The translations under genes were made by a program, and so were the position numbers. Of a stretch of 64,000 nucleotides of DNA, positions 19,229 to 32,500 are shown in pieces. Numbering within the stretch: the stretch's first letter is position 1; each line of letters opens with the position of its first letter. Origin of the DNA: Linnemannia elongata (taxonomy: Eukaryota; Mortierellomycota; Mortierellomycetes; Mortierellales; Mortierellaceae); assembly GCA_036320915.1 (NCBI GenBank), contig JAXBDG010000001.1, positions 1,674,001-1,738,000 of the forward strand, read 5' to 3'. The notes beneath the pieces are model-generated. The model was not told the DNA's origin. It made no database searches and worked only from the letters and a program-made list of their open reading frames with translations.

Positions 19229-22200
19229 TTACTCTTCTATGCTACTACCACCGAGCATATCACGCTCGATCAGGGCTTCTATGAACTTTGTATCGGGCTT
19301 GGCGAGTGTGTAGGTTGTGTGGTACACATACTGGGCCACATGCGACAAGAAGAACTCGAGCTCGCGGACATGTTGGATCGAGCGCATCGTCAACATGGGT
19401 CTCTTCAGAGCTCTGCTCGAACTCGACGACGACGACTGCTGTTGCTGTTGGAAACCTCCACGAACGACAGACTTTTCAGACTGGGGTCCCGTCAAGGTTG
19501 GAGATGCAGAGAGGGGTAACGACAGGTTGGAACCAGCAGACGAGGCAAGGTTCTGGGATCCAAATGACATTTGCTGCAAGATATCGTTCTCGGTCAACCA
19601 GCGGTCATCTTCTGGAAGCATGGTGTTACTGTTGATGCTGGTACTGTTGTTGGCGCTGGCGTAGCCTTCCAGTGGCGCCTCTTCAAACAACTTCTTACCA
19701 AGACGGTCCATCAAGGCATGGGGCATTGCTTCACCCATAGGTGAGTGCATGACCGTTTGGCGGATCGCGTCCGAAATAAAGATCCATTGATGACTATGTC
19801 CAACGAGAGTTGACAAAAAAAAAGTACTCCGTTAGATCCCATGTCGTCAAAAAAAAGCTTTCAAACTATCAATGTCGAGTAAGATAAACTTACATAAAGT
19901 ACAGTCCGTTCTCAAGAACAAACAGCAAATCCAGGAACTTGCACGCTGACAAGAAGAGACTGACCTGTTCAGGCCGGTCATTCTCGTCTGTCAAGAACAA
20001 ATTGAACAGTTGAATCTATTTTTGTATTGGAAAATCGTGAGTGGAGATCCAATAATTTAGCTCAGTACACGTAGAATCAAATGACTTGAAAAAGGTAGCT
20101 CGAAAGCTATAAACAAGAGACTTACAAGTTCTGTTAAGAGAACTGGCCAGAAGTTGTTCAAGTGTTGGTTGGAGATTCGGCAAAGCAAAACGCGCAAACA
20201 CAGGTAGATCTATACATCACACCAAAAAGAACATGACAACATGCGATTAGAATCCTCTCGCATATATCCAAATCAGGCGCATCATACATGTTGCTTGTGT
20301 TTTCTTTACCTCTGGATGGACTTGCTCAGTGGAACTCAGTTTGAGCAATTCAACCAACTTCTCCTGAATGTTGGGCAACTGGGGCAGATACTGATCAACA
20401 GTGCCACACCAAATGACAAAAGTCAATCTGCGCAACATCAAGGCTCGGTTGAGAGATTCCTGGTCTCTGCTCGTAAACAGGGCGCTAGTGGGCGAAGTCG
20501 ATATCCGTCCTATTGGCCAATCGAAAATTCAATGGTTTAACATTTCGACGAACACAAAACACTGCATCATTTCAATTTTGAATTCATGTTTGATTTCGCG
20601 AAAGAAAGAAAAAAAAAATACTTACCAAGAAGCTCTACCAATCGTTCTTTCTCTGAAGTCATCGCAGTTTGGATGAGCTGGCGCCATTTCCGAGCAACAG
20701 CAGGACCCATGGCAAAGAAGCGGTTGTCCAAGAACACTTCCCAGACTTCTTTACGCCACGTGCGATAGGCAAAGGGGATCTTGGAGATCTCACAGAGCAG
20801 ATCCACTGACGAATCATTGATCCCAACGCGCGACTTTAGTGATGGTGCGATCACATAGTACATCAGGTTGGTGAGTGCAGTCGTGATGCGGTCCTGTTCC
20901 TGCAGGATCCTACGAAGGTTGGGAATAACAAGTTGGCACAAGCTGACTAGGATCTGTTGAATCAAAACGTCCTCTTTGGTTTTTCCTGCACGTCTGGCCT
21001 GCTCCACTTCCGTCATAGACGAAGAAGGTGGCCGCACAGATTCCCGCGAGTCATCTATAAATAAAAAAATGGCAGCATTAATTATCCATGTTGCATCAAA
21101 TCCGCAATATTATTTTCAAGATGGGTGCGACAGTGACAAACACATACCACTCTCTTCCATAATCTCAAAGTCTTGAGGATTCCTGTTGCGAAGCCAAATG
21201 CCCTGATCAAAGGACCGTCCTGCAATCAAAACACAGTAGTCCAAAACACGCTGGTAGAGATCACTGGCATCGCGTCGGATCTTCTTGTCGTCAAAGTAGC
21301 TAGTATGTGAAAGTCGATCGCAGAGCACAGTCATGATTCGGAGCAGCGAAGGGAAGGCGTACTTGTAGGTCGTTGCCTGAGGGAAGTACTCGCGTACAAA
21401 GTTCAAGCACATAGGCCAAAGATCGATCAACGACTCTGCCGAAGGCAAGTACGTGCAGTAAATCTCCATGAATCGCAGCAGTACAATGTCCGAACTATAA
21501 TGTAAAAACGAATCATGTTAGTGTGCAAAAAGACTTTTTTGCAATATTGGAAAGTCGATGAAGTACGTTTAAAAGCAGCCGATAACTTACGCTTTGCTGA
21601 TTCGGAGATTAGGGCGCTTGGAGCGAGTGGTCGACATGCCTTGGGTTCTAGCCCTGGTGCTCTCCAATAGGGTCAAGAAGATGGCCAGCGGTGATGCTCC
21701 TGGGATGGTGCTCAGAATATCGAGCGTCCTGTAATCAGACTCGGACTTTGTGTTCTCCAGATCGAGTACTGTGAGGTTCTCTGCGAGGAACAGCTCCACA
21801 AATGCCTCTGTCACTTCCGAAGGGTATGCCTTGTACAGTCCTGCCAAGATTCGCTTCACCCTTGCGCGGGCACGCTCTCCGATAAACTGCAGTGAAACAT
21901 CATCCGTCTCTGACACGTTGATCGCCTTACTGTCGAAAGCAGACCAGAGTTCGACGAAAACTTGAATGATGCTGACGATGTTGTAAAGAACGGTGTCGCG
22001 AGCCTATCATAACAGTAGACATAATGCTTGTCAGATGGTAGCGACGCATCTTTCCCTCATAGGTTGATAGCATGAGACTGGGCGTTACCTTGTTCTCCTG
22101 AAAAGAATCGCTAGGATGGACCTCGATGCTCAAGACATTGGCAACAAGACCCTGTGTTCCACGCAAGCCATCGCTCCACTCTTGTTTGTGGACAGGGTCC

Positions 22201-25200
22201 ACTTCCTCTCCGAGGCGTGCCTCTGCCAAACTGAATGTCAGCAAGCGTTCGAGTCCCGTCAAGAAGATCATCAAGTCCTGGTCGGTCAAGTTGGGCGACC
22301 CCGTCGCGACCCTGTCACTGTCGGTGTATGCTTCGATCAAAGAGGCCCGGCTTCGCAGAATCTGATCGCAGAGACACTGAATTACGGGCAAAAGAACCCT
22401 CCGGAAATAGTTGGTCAGAAAGGGAAGCGCAAGCATCAAAAAGTCCATCCAGTGCTGAAGAATTGGACGATTGGTTGGGACTGAGAGGGCATCAAATACT
22501 GTTTTCACAAACAAAGGCGATGACCCGACGACACGGAATAGACCTTCGCCTGCGTCATGTGTCGACTGGCTGTGTCCAGTCGCGCCCTCGAATGTTGATA
22601 TCGAGCTATCCCGAGGCAAAGATCCGTTTTGGGTGGTCGAGTTGGCGGAAGTCGGCTTCTTAACTGGCGTAGTTCCCATGAGGATTGTGGCGTGCAGCAG
22701 GTGGAGAAGGCGACTCTGTAAGTCAAGACGTCCGTGGTTGATACAATAGAGCATCTTGTTGATAACCGTCTTGTGAATCATGGCGAGAAGGTTGGTGTCG
22801 ACGTGGTCAATCTTAGAAATGATAAAGTGCAAAAAGTCGGCTGCAACCATGTGGATCTCCTCGTTGAGGCTCAGCATTGACTTGTAGTCACTTGTAGGCT
22901 CGCTCTCGATGAACCTAAGCCGAGCGTTGAAAATACCGTGTTAAGCGTTGTTTCGGGATGTTAAGTCCCTTTGACCAGTCCGGTAGGATATCCACAAAGT
23001 ACAATCGTTACCTCAGCGCCGATTTGACAAAGCAATCCAAGTATGTGGGCGGAGTCTTGGAATCTACAAGAACCATCGTAAGAAAGCGTTAGGGAGACAA
23101 GGTTGGCTATAGCACTCTTCAATCCAGATGCCCATCATTTCGGTCGAATACATACCTGAGACGCCAACAATATCAGTCATAATCGAGACCATGTCGATAG
23201 GGATAGTCGATTGCCGGATAGAGCGCAAAAATCCAAGACCACCGAATCGAAAGACGGTCAGCAGGGTATTGAAGACATATTGAACCTGGGCCTGGTTGAA
23301 GTTCCGGATGTAGTAGTGCACGGGAAAGTACTCGTTGTGAAATGTCTCCTCTGATTTGTTCCGCACGATGGTGTGGTCAAAGAGCACAAACAAGAGAGGA
23401 TCAAGCAGCCTAGGGTAGGACTTCAGATTACTCCTAATCCAGGTTTCTCCCGCTCTCCTGTTTGACGGATTAGTGCTACTAAGGGAGTCCAGCATAAGCA
23501 TCATAGGCCGCACAAACGCTGTAGAGTTGTGTTGAATGTCGTCTAGATACACAATGACAAAAAAAAACACACAGGAGGTTAAGACCTGGTCTTACTCAGA
23601 TGGCTTCTTTCTCAAGCAACCATACTTTCAGCAATCGTACCTGAAAGCCGCCAGAAGACACCAAACTTCTGAAATGCATCGACGCGAGACTTCGCGTTGT
23701 CTACCACCAAGTATGATGCGATGGCCGTCTCAACTTCATGGCTGAGGGAGGTTACATCCTGTAGCATCCAGATGAGCTGCGAGACCCTCAGGTGCAGTTG
23801 CATGTACTCCTCTGCGAAGAACGTCCAAAGCCTGTCCACGATCGCCTTCATGTGCTCCTGATTGTCCACAAACGAGTGCTCAACAACTTTCAGATCCACA
23901 GTCAACTCTACAATTGTTGAGAGTAATGCGTCGATCATGGCAAAGTCTTCCGTCTATTCGTCAAAAGAATTAAGAGATTGTAGATCAATAAGCTATTCTT
24001 CGACCTAGTCAATACTCCTGTGCGTTTTCATTCGGTAACATATGCATACTTTGTGGCAAGCCAGGCGCATTTTGTCAAGCCAAGGTCCAGAGAAATTGTT
24101 CTGGGGTGAGCTGGGAGTCTGGTATCGCGAAAGGATCGAAAGAATCTTGCAAGACTTTTGTATCATTGTTCTAAGAGTACGGATGTTCGTCCTCGAGTCG
24201 TCAGCCATGCAAGCGTCCAGAATGTTACTGATAAAGTTCTGAATAATCGTGAGAGCCTGCTGTCGTAATGCCTGACCGTTGATTCCCGCGTACTCCTTGG
24301 TTGTTGATTCCGATTCGTTCGTCTTTTGAGGCACCAGCATGAAGAACTCCTCGATGTAATCTTTGGCGCTCATTCCTGGCTCGAAGGAGATGACCTTGGT
24401 GGCGACGGCGGCGGGTCCATTGCTCTCTCCTTTGTTAGTTGTCGTTGCTGGGGTTGAAGGCTTTGACTTGGGAGCGCGTGTGGGCTGTGGTGCTTGGATG
24501 AGTTGGTTTGCTTGGGGCGCAAAGACAGATGCGGGTATATGGCGGAAGAGCATCAAACACAGCGAAAGCGCGTTGTTGACCTGGTCAGCGTACAACAGAA
24601 CCCTATTCTCAGAGATAATTCCCTAGAAATGCGGAGCAAATTAACGTATTAGCGAACGTTTTCATAAGGACCCTGTGTTAGCCACCGCGGCTTGAGAAAA
24701 ACTGACCGGTGGCGACGAATTACCTGAATCCTGGTCAACAGGAAAAGGAGGAACATTGGGATGTGAAGGTGTTGCATTTCCTCGTCATTCAACTTGAAAG
24801 AGTTCAAGAAGAAAATAACCAGGTCCAGTGCGTATGACTCCTTGCCTGGTTCTGCGGGAAAGTTCTCATAGATCGCCTCCGAAAGCTTCTTCCAGATTAG
24901 ATATGGATCAGTCATGTCGATCCACATGGTGGCTGTTTGAATGAGCTATGAAAGGCAATAATAATGGTAAGTAAAGAGTCAGGAATGTTCTCAGAAGAGT
25001 CAGCGCAGAACTACATGTCATAATGTAAAGAGTTATCTGTATCAGATGCATACCTCAGCACCATGGTCACCCACAACTACGTGTCGCTTTAGCGACATCA
25101 AGGCGTCCAAAAAGACCGCCTGAATGACCGGATATCCAATGTCCCACTCGTCCAAAAGCGACACAAACACACGATAGGGTTTCTGGCTCTCGTGCAGCTC

Positions 25201-27114
25201 TTCTCCTTCCGACAGTAATATGCTCTAGTAAGTAGCAAGAAACAACACGTCGTTAGCTGCTGCTTCAGCGTACACTCGAGAATTACAAGTACCAAGATCT
25301 GATAATACAATGTGACGTTTACCTGCAGTCCGACAATCAATGCGGACTTTGCTGGCCCGTCAAAGACCTTCTTCTTGCCCTCCTGCGAGCCCAGGAGCCA
25401 TGCATAGAGTCTCCGGTTCAGAGACATATCCTTGCGCAGTACAACCCCGACGGCTGCCTTCACCAAAACTATCAGGTCATTCTGCTCGATTAAGCTAAGT
25501 GCCAGCGAATTTCATGTGTGAGCATTGAGCAATTGGCTTTCAACTTCACGATATACATTATCCCCTGTTTACATGCAAAGCCTCAACGTCAACTTACCCA
25601 TTGCTGATGGGGAAGTGTACGACCATCAAGTCCAGCATGGCGCGCTGGACAAGAAGTTGAGAATCCCCCACGGTAGCTGAAAATGCCCTGACCATGAGTC
25701 CTGCGTCATCGCCCAGTACAAATGCCACATCTATATAGAAAAAGGTTCAATCAGAAAAGAATTGATCAATTGGGCTTGTAGTCCGCAAGTCGTACATTTA
25801 GTAACTCCACCTCTATGTAGCTGACAGTACCTTCTGTGTTGGTGAGCATTGGCATCCTTCTGCCGAGGTAATGGAGGGCTGGTCCGCGGTGCTGAGAGGA
25901 CGTGATCAATATGAGCCACATACACTGAAAGAAGAATGTTTCGTCCACGTTCTTTCGTAGGTTATCCAGAATGTTGAGGACTCTGTCAAAGAACTCGCTG
26001 CCTTCTTCATCTAGACCTGGCAACAATCCAATCATAAAGCTCTTTAAACAGGGCTTCAGCCGCTCCTTCAGTGGCAGATAGAACTTCTCGTAGATGTCGA
26101 GTAGCTGGGGCTATGATAGGATTATGGCAAGAGGTGAGTATCATGTCAGATTTGTCTCTTGTTGAGAATATGCACTCCCCCTTGGACCATGACACATGCA
26201 ATTTGGTCATTGTTGTTGCCCTAGCTTACTTTGACAGAGAGTGCTGCATACTGCAGGAATGGGAACAAGCCATACGACCACAGTGTGATGTCCTCAGCCA
26301 ATTGATCGGGCTAAATAATGCAAAGAACAAGGACCAAGCTCTTTGTGAGTGACAATGAGTTTTTGACAGTGCGCAAAGCCTCGCCTCCCGATGTTCGAAT
26401 TTGGTGGTCCACGAAGAGTTCATACCCCAATTGTTTCTAGAATATAGGCATAGACGTCCAGTGTCTTTCCGTGAACTCCAGCTGGGAGAGCAGGGTTAAG
26501 ACACTGTGCCAAGCGCTTGGCTACCGTCAGACTACGTGGAATGACCGTATATTGAGGATATGCTTGAAAGGACTATGAGGTAAGAGGAGGAATTGAAGGC
26601 TGTGAGTGTTTTTGTCGCCTGACTTTGTCCGCTCTCTTGCAACTGCCCTAATTGCTTGTGTCCATGGAGTCCTGCCTGTACTCACTCTCATGATCTTTAA
26701 GAGGAATGGGTTGACATCTGCCCACTCGTTGACATTGTCGAACGACTGCAAGTTCCTTTCCACGAGCTGGATGTATTTCTTGTACCGAGGGTCATTTTGA
26801 AGGTCTATGCCATCGACCAAAAGGAAGACGCAGCTCAGGTTACTAACTGGGTATGAGGTGTTGAAGTAAAGTCAAGCGAAGTGTTCGCCACCAAGTTGTT
26901 GACCTGTTCATTGCAATCAGCACCTGCCTTTGTTCTTTGCGTTGGAGCCACCCCAGGAATGCGGAGGAGGTGTCTTTGGCGAGGGCGATGGAGAACGAAG
27001 CTGGCTTTGACTGACAGCGACGCTCTTTGGGAATGAGGATGGCTGCTTTGGCGAGGAGGCAACAACGCTGGGCGATGCGTCCCGGGGTGATGGGGAGGTG
27101 CCGGGTTCAGCCAT
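19229..27114 (-). CDS. DOP1: DOP1 (Dopey family) trafficking protein, multi-exon
   Basis: This is a large minus-strand gene of about 21 exons and roughly 1,950 aa, estimated by adding the open exon segments. The N-terminal exon (27114 downward) is a Ser/Pro-rich leader. The following exons carry the conserved Dopey N-terminal domain: NDPRYKKYIQLVERNLQSFD with NEWADV, then VAKRLAQCLNPALPAGVHGK with LDVYAYILETIG, then ITLWSYGLFPFLQYAALSV and SFMIGLLPGLDEEG. The rest is alpha-solenoid-like sequence to the C-terminal exon, which ends at 19229 and includes a Gln/Ser run. In the family, Dop1 works with Mon2 and the flippase Neo1 in Golgi/endosome traffic. Internal boundaries were not all fixed. The exon 1-exon 2 junction (near 26935 and 26810) is the least certain because donors and acceptors there are weak. 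Confidence 0.85.
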
Positions 27115-27697
27115 GACAGCTGCAGAGACGATTGTTTGTTTCCTCGAGGATGAGAGAGAATGTGGAGAGAGAGGAGTCGGGTATGTATGTGTGAGTGTGG
27201 GCGTACGAGTGTGGAAGAGTGTGTGTATGTCTGTGTGCCCTTATGCCTCCTTTTTGTTCTCTTGAGATGACTCTGTGCTGAGTATCGTGTCCTGTATGGC
27301 GCGGTCGGGAAAGGGGTGTCCAGCAGTTGTCTGGGGTCGAAGGTTGGGTTTCTGGTGGAAGATAAAAAAGGGACGCCTGTCTTTTCTTCTTTTCTTTCAT
27401 TCTCACTTCTCAGTCGTGGCATTTTCAGAGGGAGACGAGTGACTGCCACCCACGGAGATTTTCATATCTCACACGCCCACGGCTCGAAGTATAACCGTCT
27501 TTTAACGTTTGGTCATCTAGGGCACGTCTACCAGAAGTACGTCTCTTGAGGAAACGTCAACCTGCCTGTATTGCACTCGCAACATATGATGGCAACTGCT
27601 GTGCGCGTTTTCAATTGATCGACGCGTCAAACCATTGATTGCAGATAAATTAAATAAGTGTAATTATACTGTACATGAACATTATCACAAAGGGTAT
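27115..27697. other. intergenic: DOP1 promoter and 3' flank of secreted-protein gene
   Basis: No gene was found. The + strand from about 27120 to 27180 is purine-rich (pyrimidine-rich in the DOP1 direction). It is followed by an irregular GT-rich stretch at about 27178-27236. The last 80 bases are A/T-rich and probably contain the 3' end of the downstream minus-strand gene. Confidence 0.5.
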
Positions 27698-28813
27698 CTA
27701 GTTCTTGGGATTGATATCGGCCTTGACGTTAACCCGGAGCCCAGACAGCAGGTTCAAGACGCCATCCAACAAAGAGTTGCTCTTTTCCTCGCAAGCAGTA
27801 GGGACCTCCTCGGCGTAAAAGTGGTCCAGGCGAGGCTTGAGCTCGTTTTCGAGGTTGACACGGAGGCTCAATACGTTCTTGGCATCCTGAGAGTCGTTGC
27901 AGCCAGACTTACACACAAATTTGGGATCGACATTGGCAGCAACATCAATGCCAACCTTCGATCCGTTGTCCGTGATCTTGGGGACTGGAGCCGTGGTCTC
28001 TGGCATGGGAACAGGGGTTTCAGTAGCAGGAGCTAGGGTCCCAGGAACGGGAGCCGGGGCCTCAGGTGTAGGTGCAGGGGTCTCAGGGACAGGAGCTGGA
28101 GTCTCGGGAACGAGAGCTGGGGTCTCAGGAACGGGAGCTGAGGCCTCAGGGACTGAAGTTGATGCCTCAGGTGTAGGTGCAGGGGTCTCAGGGACGAGAG
28201 CAGGAGTCTCTGGAGCAGGTGCGATCTCGGTATTGGTCATCTTCTCGGTACAGTCCTTGGAGAGCAGTTCGGCGTTGATGTTGGCCTGGATGCGGTCCAA
28301 GACCAACTGGGTGACCTTGACCTCCAACTCGGCCATCTTCTTCCTGAGCTCCTGGTCTTCCTGCTTGGACCAGGCAATATCCAAGTTGGTATCTGCTTCA
28401 ACAGCAGACTTGATAGCAGGGACAAGCTCCTCAGAGGTGCAGGCCTTCTTGGCGTTGTCGATATTGGACTGCACGGTGATAGTAAGCAGGGCCTTCTCTT
28501 TGGGGAGGTCCTTGGCGCCGCTGGTAACCTTGGCAGTGGCGATCTCGTTCATCAAGTTGTCGAGACGAGCATGGGCAATGTCGGCATAGTGATCAGCAGA
28601 GGCCTTGATGATGACATCCAGAGCAGCGCCGTCCTTGTGGGTGCAATCGCCGCAGCACTTAGTGATAGGAGTGCGGGCAAAGTAGGCGTTGGCGTTGCCC
28701 TGGACAGTCTTGGGGACATCGACGTTTCCTGTGGCCTGACCGGTAAGAGGGACGGCGCTGGCGACAGAGGCGATGGCCGCAGAGATCAAGAGGATAGTGG
28801 AGATGAACTTCAT
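27698..28813 (-). CDS. secreted protein with PAPVPETPA-type repeats
   Basis: This is a single-exon gene of 371 aa. I do not recognise the family. I start it at 28813 because this ATG begins an ideal signal peptide (MKFISTILLISAAIASVASA, cleavage expected after Ala20); the upstream in-frame ATG would add a non-signal extension. The mature N-terminal half (about residues 25-205) is mostly helical-looking and Lys/Glu/Ala-rich, with a CCGDC cluster. Residues about 210-300 form a degenerate tandem repeat of Pro/Glu/Thr/Ala/Val (unit close to ETPAPVP). The C-terminal 70 residues contain three Cys and repeat some features of the N-terminal half. The product is probably extracellular or wall-associated. 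The leader is pyrimidine-rich in the gene's direction. Confidence 0.8.
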   Translation of the reverse strand: MKFISTILLISAAIASVASAVPLTGQATGNVDVPKTVQGNANAYFARTPITKCCGDCTHKDGAALDVIIKASADHYADIAHARLDNLMNEIATAKVTSGAKDLPKEKALLTITVQSNIDNAKKACTSEELVPAIKSAVEADTNLDIAWSKQEDQELRKKMAELEVKVTQLVLDRIQANINAELLSKDCTEKMTNTEIAPAPETPALVPETPAPTPEASTSVPEASAPVPETPALVPETPAPVPETPAPTPEAPAPVPGTLAPATETPVPMPETTAPVPKITDNGSKVGIDVAANVDPKFVCKSGCNDSQDAKNVLSLRVNLENELKPRLDHFYAEEVPTACEEKSNSLLDGVLNLLSGLRVNVKADINPKN

Positions 28814-30254
28814 TTTAATTGTTGTTGGCTTTGGGTATATGGGTATATGGGTAAATAGGATAGGTAAGAAAGAGAGGTAGAGAGGATTGAGGGATGAGGA
28901 GATGAGGATTTGCAACTAGAGCCAGGGAGTTTTATAGAGAGAAAGCAGCGACAGTCGACCCTTCACCGTTCCATGTCTCCCTCATTGATTCTACGATGGA
29001 TCTGGGTAAAGGTCAGGATCTGACATGGTATCCCAATGTGTTGTTGGCCACTCGGGATGAGGCGGCACAAACACAAAGTAGAATATCAAAGAAGGTTGGA
29101 TGGATGGATCTATAGGGAATCGTCCTGGTCTGCCGAAATCGCGTTTTGTGGCTGTGGCAAAAACGCGTCGTTTGTCTTACGGTGTCAACTAACTAATGAT
29201 AGAACTAAACCACAAAAGAAAAACCTGTTTTGCAGTCACTAGGTATGGCATACCCATGAATTAGTAATAAAGGTACCCTCTGGTGGTATAAAATAACCAA
29301 AACCAGGGTCCAGAACACCAGGTACCCTTTGGCTAAATCTATTGACTACTAGCCAGCGACAACATGAATGTATGTATGTAGACTGCTGTATTCTCTTGCT
29401 TGCAAACCAAGAAAACGGCTTTTTTCTTTTTATTTTCTTGCGAGTTCTGTTTCACTCTCAAGTCCCGTTGGGAACCTCTATTCATGATCCGCCCCCATGG
29501 CGCGATTCGAATGTGTTCGATAAAGATAAGGAGCACACATTCAAGTAGATGAGCAGACGAGTTGACGAACAGGCAAACGGTAGAAATGACCGGTGCTCGA
29601 ACTTCTCGTTAACGAGATTGTCAGATGGGGGTGCAATACGGGTGCAAGATGGTTCTTTACTGGGCTTAGCGAATTTAGGCCACTGCTTTGGATCCAAGAG
29701 AAATGCGCTTTTGTAGTTACCGTTTATTGCGCTGTTCCTGTTTACCCTTTACACAGCCAAGCCCAGTCCACTTTATCTCAAATAACGAGTCGCAGAGTCT
29801 CGATTTGTGCGCATGTTTGAGACTCTGAGTAGACAACTGCCAACATCGATTCGTCCCCTCTCTCTCTCTCTCTCTCTCTCACTCTCTAAAATTGCCACTA
29901 GCACCATTGAGCTCAATGGTACCAGAGGGAGTACTAGGTGACGATGACGATGTCAAAAAGGTACTCGTATGAGCTGAGCAATTGCCTTTCTTGCCTGACT
30001 TTGGGAGCAAGGGCAAGGGGTCTGTGATGAATGACTCCTTATTCTCTGTCTGCCCCTGCTCCTTGTCCCACAAGTCTCTCCAGACCAATTCATTGTAAAA
30101 AATAACACAGATATGAGAGCAGTTGACTTCAAAGACACACATAGCACTCCCTCCAGAGGATAAGGGAGAGGGAGAGGTGGTGACCCGTTATGCTTCATGC
30201 TCCTCTTCTTTTTTTCCTCCTCGTCCTTATTTCTCTTCTTCCTCTACTTCTTCT

Positions 30255-30297
<43 letters not shown>

Positions 30298-30585
30298 TCT
30301 CTCTCTCTCTCAATTCTTCTCTTCTCGCCCATTCCCTCACTCTCACACTATCCTGCCTTGGTATACAAGTTCATATCAGCATATTCTTCTTTTTTCCCTC
30401 CCATTATATCTCCCACCTCCACTTACACCTCCTCCTTCTTCTTGTCCTCTTTCCCCTCCAACCGTCTATTCATTCCTTTCCTGTCTCGCCATTGTGCTCA
30501 GCCCCCCTCGCCTCCTCTTTCTTTATTCCCATACCTCACACGACCAGAAAACTACTCCACTCCCCCTACTTTTGTGTTCCCATCG
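28814..30585. other. long divergent intergenic region
   Basis: This region lies between two divergently transcribed genes. No gene was found. The part near 28814-28910 is purine-rich on the + strand (leader of the left gene). About 29270-29335 holds a GGTACCCT sequence twice around a TATAAAATA box-like element. (CT)n tracts lie at 29857-29880 and 30258-30311. From 30190 to 30585 the strand is C/T-rich, leading into the right gene. The open frames here are low-complexity by-products. Confidence 0.55.
30258..30311. repeat. (CT)n microsatellite in a leader
   Basis: A CT dinucleotide tract with a single interruption, located in the pyrimidine-rich region 270 bases upstream of the start codon at 30586. 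Confidence 0.9.
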
Positions 30586-31795
30586 ATGGACACCCTTGCT
30601 ACCTCATCCACACTACCCTCTGAAGACGTATTAGTTCTCAAGTCGAGTCGACCGGACGATACCATGATCCCCGTCGACACTCTCAAGACCAGTGGGTCGT
30701 CAAACGTACCAAACTTTGTCCGTGTTGACGTTGACAGCTCAAAGTATTCAAAGGATGTCGATGGCACCAGAAGTTCGACCAGCAGCGTGCCACCACAGAT
30801 CCAGGCGTCCGCATACATTAACGACTCGGAAACCCTAAGTGTACCGACAGGCGATATCAAGAATATTGAACAACGCCACACTGAACAACGTCCCGTCAAA
30901 TCGACAACCCCCCCCTCTACAACCCCTCAAACCGAGACGAATAAGCAAGCGCACTCATCCATCATGCCCACAGCAGTGCCGACAACTATCCCTTCCTTAC
31001 AGCCAGCACCGCCACCGCTTCAATCACAACCAGAAGCAGAGTCAACAAACCCCCCCTCGAACCTCGTCGCCTCCTCTGCGATTTCAATTCTGTCTGCCTC
31101 CGGAACGTTGGTCTCACACGAAGTCCAAGGACGTCTTTCGACCTCGACAGCCCATCCTCACCCCCTCTCACGGACTACAACAGCTCACACACTAGCCGTG
31201 TCTTCCACTCCCTTCGATCCACAGCAATTCAAGGCAACCCTTCAAAAGCTAACCGCCCTCACGGAGCAGTTCGAGGCTCTGAACGACCAACTGTTAGATG
31301 CCCTGACAAGCTACGACGAGTCACGCTTAGGCTTGGACTTTGCATCGGTTGCTGGATCTCACTTGGTTACAGAGCTCGCAACTAAGGACGAATCGTCTAC
31401 CGATCTGGAAATCGAGCGACGAGTGGTTGCTCAATCGATCGTGGAACTTATTTTCTCTTCATGGTCTAGACTCACAGGAAATGGATCAACAACAACGGTG
31501 TACCCCACATTGAACCTCCCGATCCAGACGCCGCCTCCCGCCCAGAAAATGGTGCGGCTGAACAAACCTCAGATCAAGGCCGCCACCCATCTCAAAGATA
31601 TCGTCGTGGCCTTTTGGAGCGCTCAGAGTAACTTTCAAGATCGCGCTCAACTCGTCCTCGAAATATTTCAGGTACAGATTGAAAACAGACCATGTGTTAG
31701 CCGTACTCAGTCGCACAACCAAATACTCCGAGGAGGAAAAAAAAAAAGTAAACAGCTGTAGATGATGAACAAAAAGTGTTAACCCGCCCTTTGCT

Positions 31796-31837
<42 letters not shown>

Positions 31838-32307
31838 TCTGGGTTTTCCTGTTCATAGGATCCATTAGAGTTGGAGGATGATGACCGCGTCCGGAGTCTT
31901 CGGAGTCGTCACTTGAACTACCTCCTCTCAAACTCTCTTACCCCGACAGAAGCAGATCGACTTAGTGGCAAGGTGGAAAGGGATCAGGACAGGATGACAC
32001 AGATCACGGAACAGCTCCAGGGACTATGGCTCGAGATTCTTCTTGTACTCTCCAAGCCTAGTTCAGCCGCAAACAGCAGCAACAGCAGCAATTCAGGCGA
32101 TGCTTCTGCAGAAAGCGATGAGAGCGACAATGATTCGTTTGGAAAACGGTTCTTCCGTATCAGCAAGGGCAAACGGCAGGCCTTCAAGGTAAGCCGTTTA
32201 TTCTCGCGTCTTTGCAGTAAGTTCCGTTGATAATACCTATTAATGGCACAGTCAACTAAGTTCGTTTTCTTCTTCATTGCACATCATAGAACTTTCTCAA
32301 GTGGTGA
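30586..32307 (+). CDS. unrecognised Ser/Thr-rich protein with helical domain
   Basis: I do not recognise the family. The three-exon model is 30586-31671, 31859-32188 and 32290-32307, all in phase, giving 477 aa. The start is the first ATG after the pyrimidine leader (CATCGATGGACACC). The last exon codes only NFLKW and the stop. The first 200 residues are Ser/Thr/Pro-rich and disordered. From about residue 205 there is a folded-looking helical region (FKATLQKLTALTEQFEALND; ERRVVAQSIVELIFSSW; LKDIVVAFWSAQSNFQDRAQ) continuing across the intron (RSRHLNYLLSNSLTPTEADR; LQGLWLEILLVLSKP). An acidic Ser/Asn patch and a basic FFRISKGKRQAFK segment follow. No signal peptide or membrane helix is visible. 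The first intron contains a 37-base poly(T) run. Confidence 0.65.
31799..31835. repeat. poly(T) run in an intron
   Basis: A run of 37 T in intron 1 of the unrecognised gene, about 23 bases before the TTCATAG acceptor. It may act as an extended polypyrimidine tract. No retroelement sequence follows it. Confidence 0.9.
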
Positions 32308-32500
32308 ATCCACCATCGACAGCAGCATCAACACCAGTATCAACCATGTACCATACCTTGTAATAAATGATCAATCCAGCTCGATCAGCTGTGTTGTGTG
32401 ACTTGAAAAATTATGGACGCGCAGGAAAATTGCCAAAAACGACAACTTGTGAAACTTTGATCTTCATTACTTCGACATCACGACATCGGATCATAGCAGC

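Noticed and set aside
27897..28589. 230-codon Gly/Ala/Val frame on the + strand
   Set aside because: Mirror frame of the Pro-rich repeats of the secreted protein on the minus strand.
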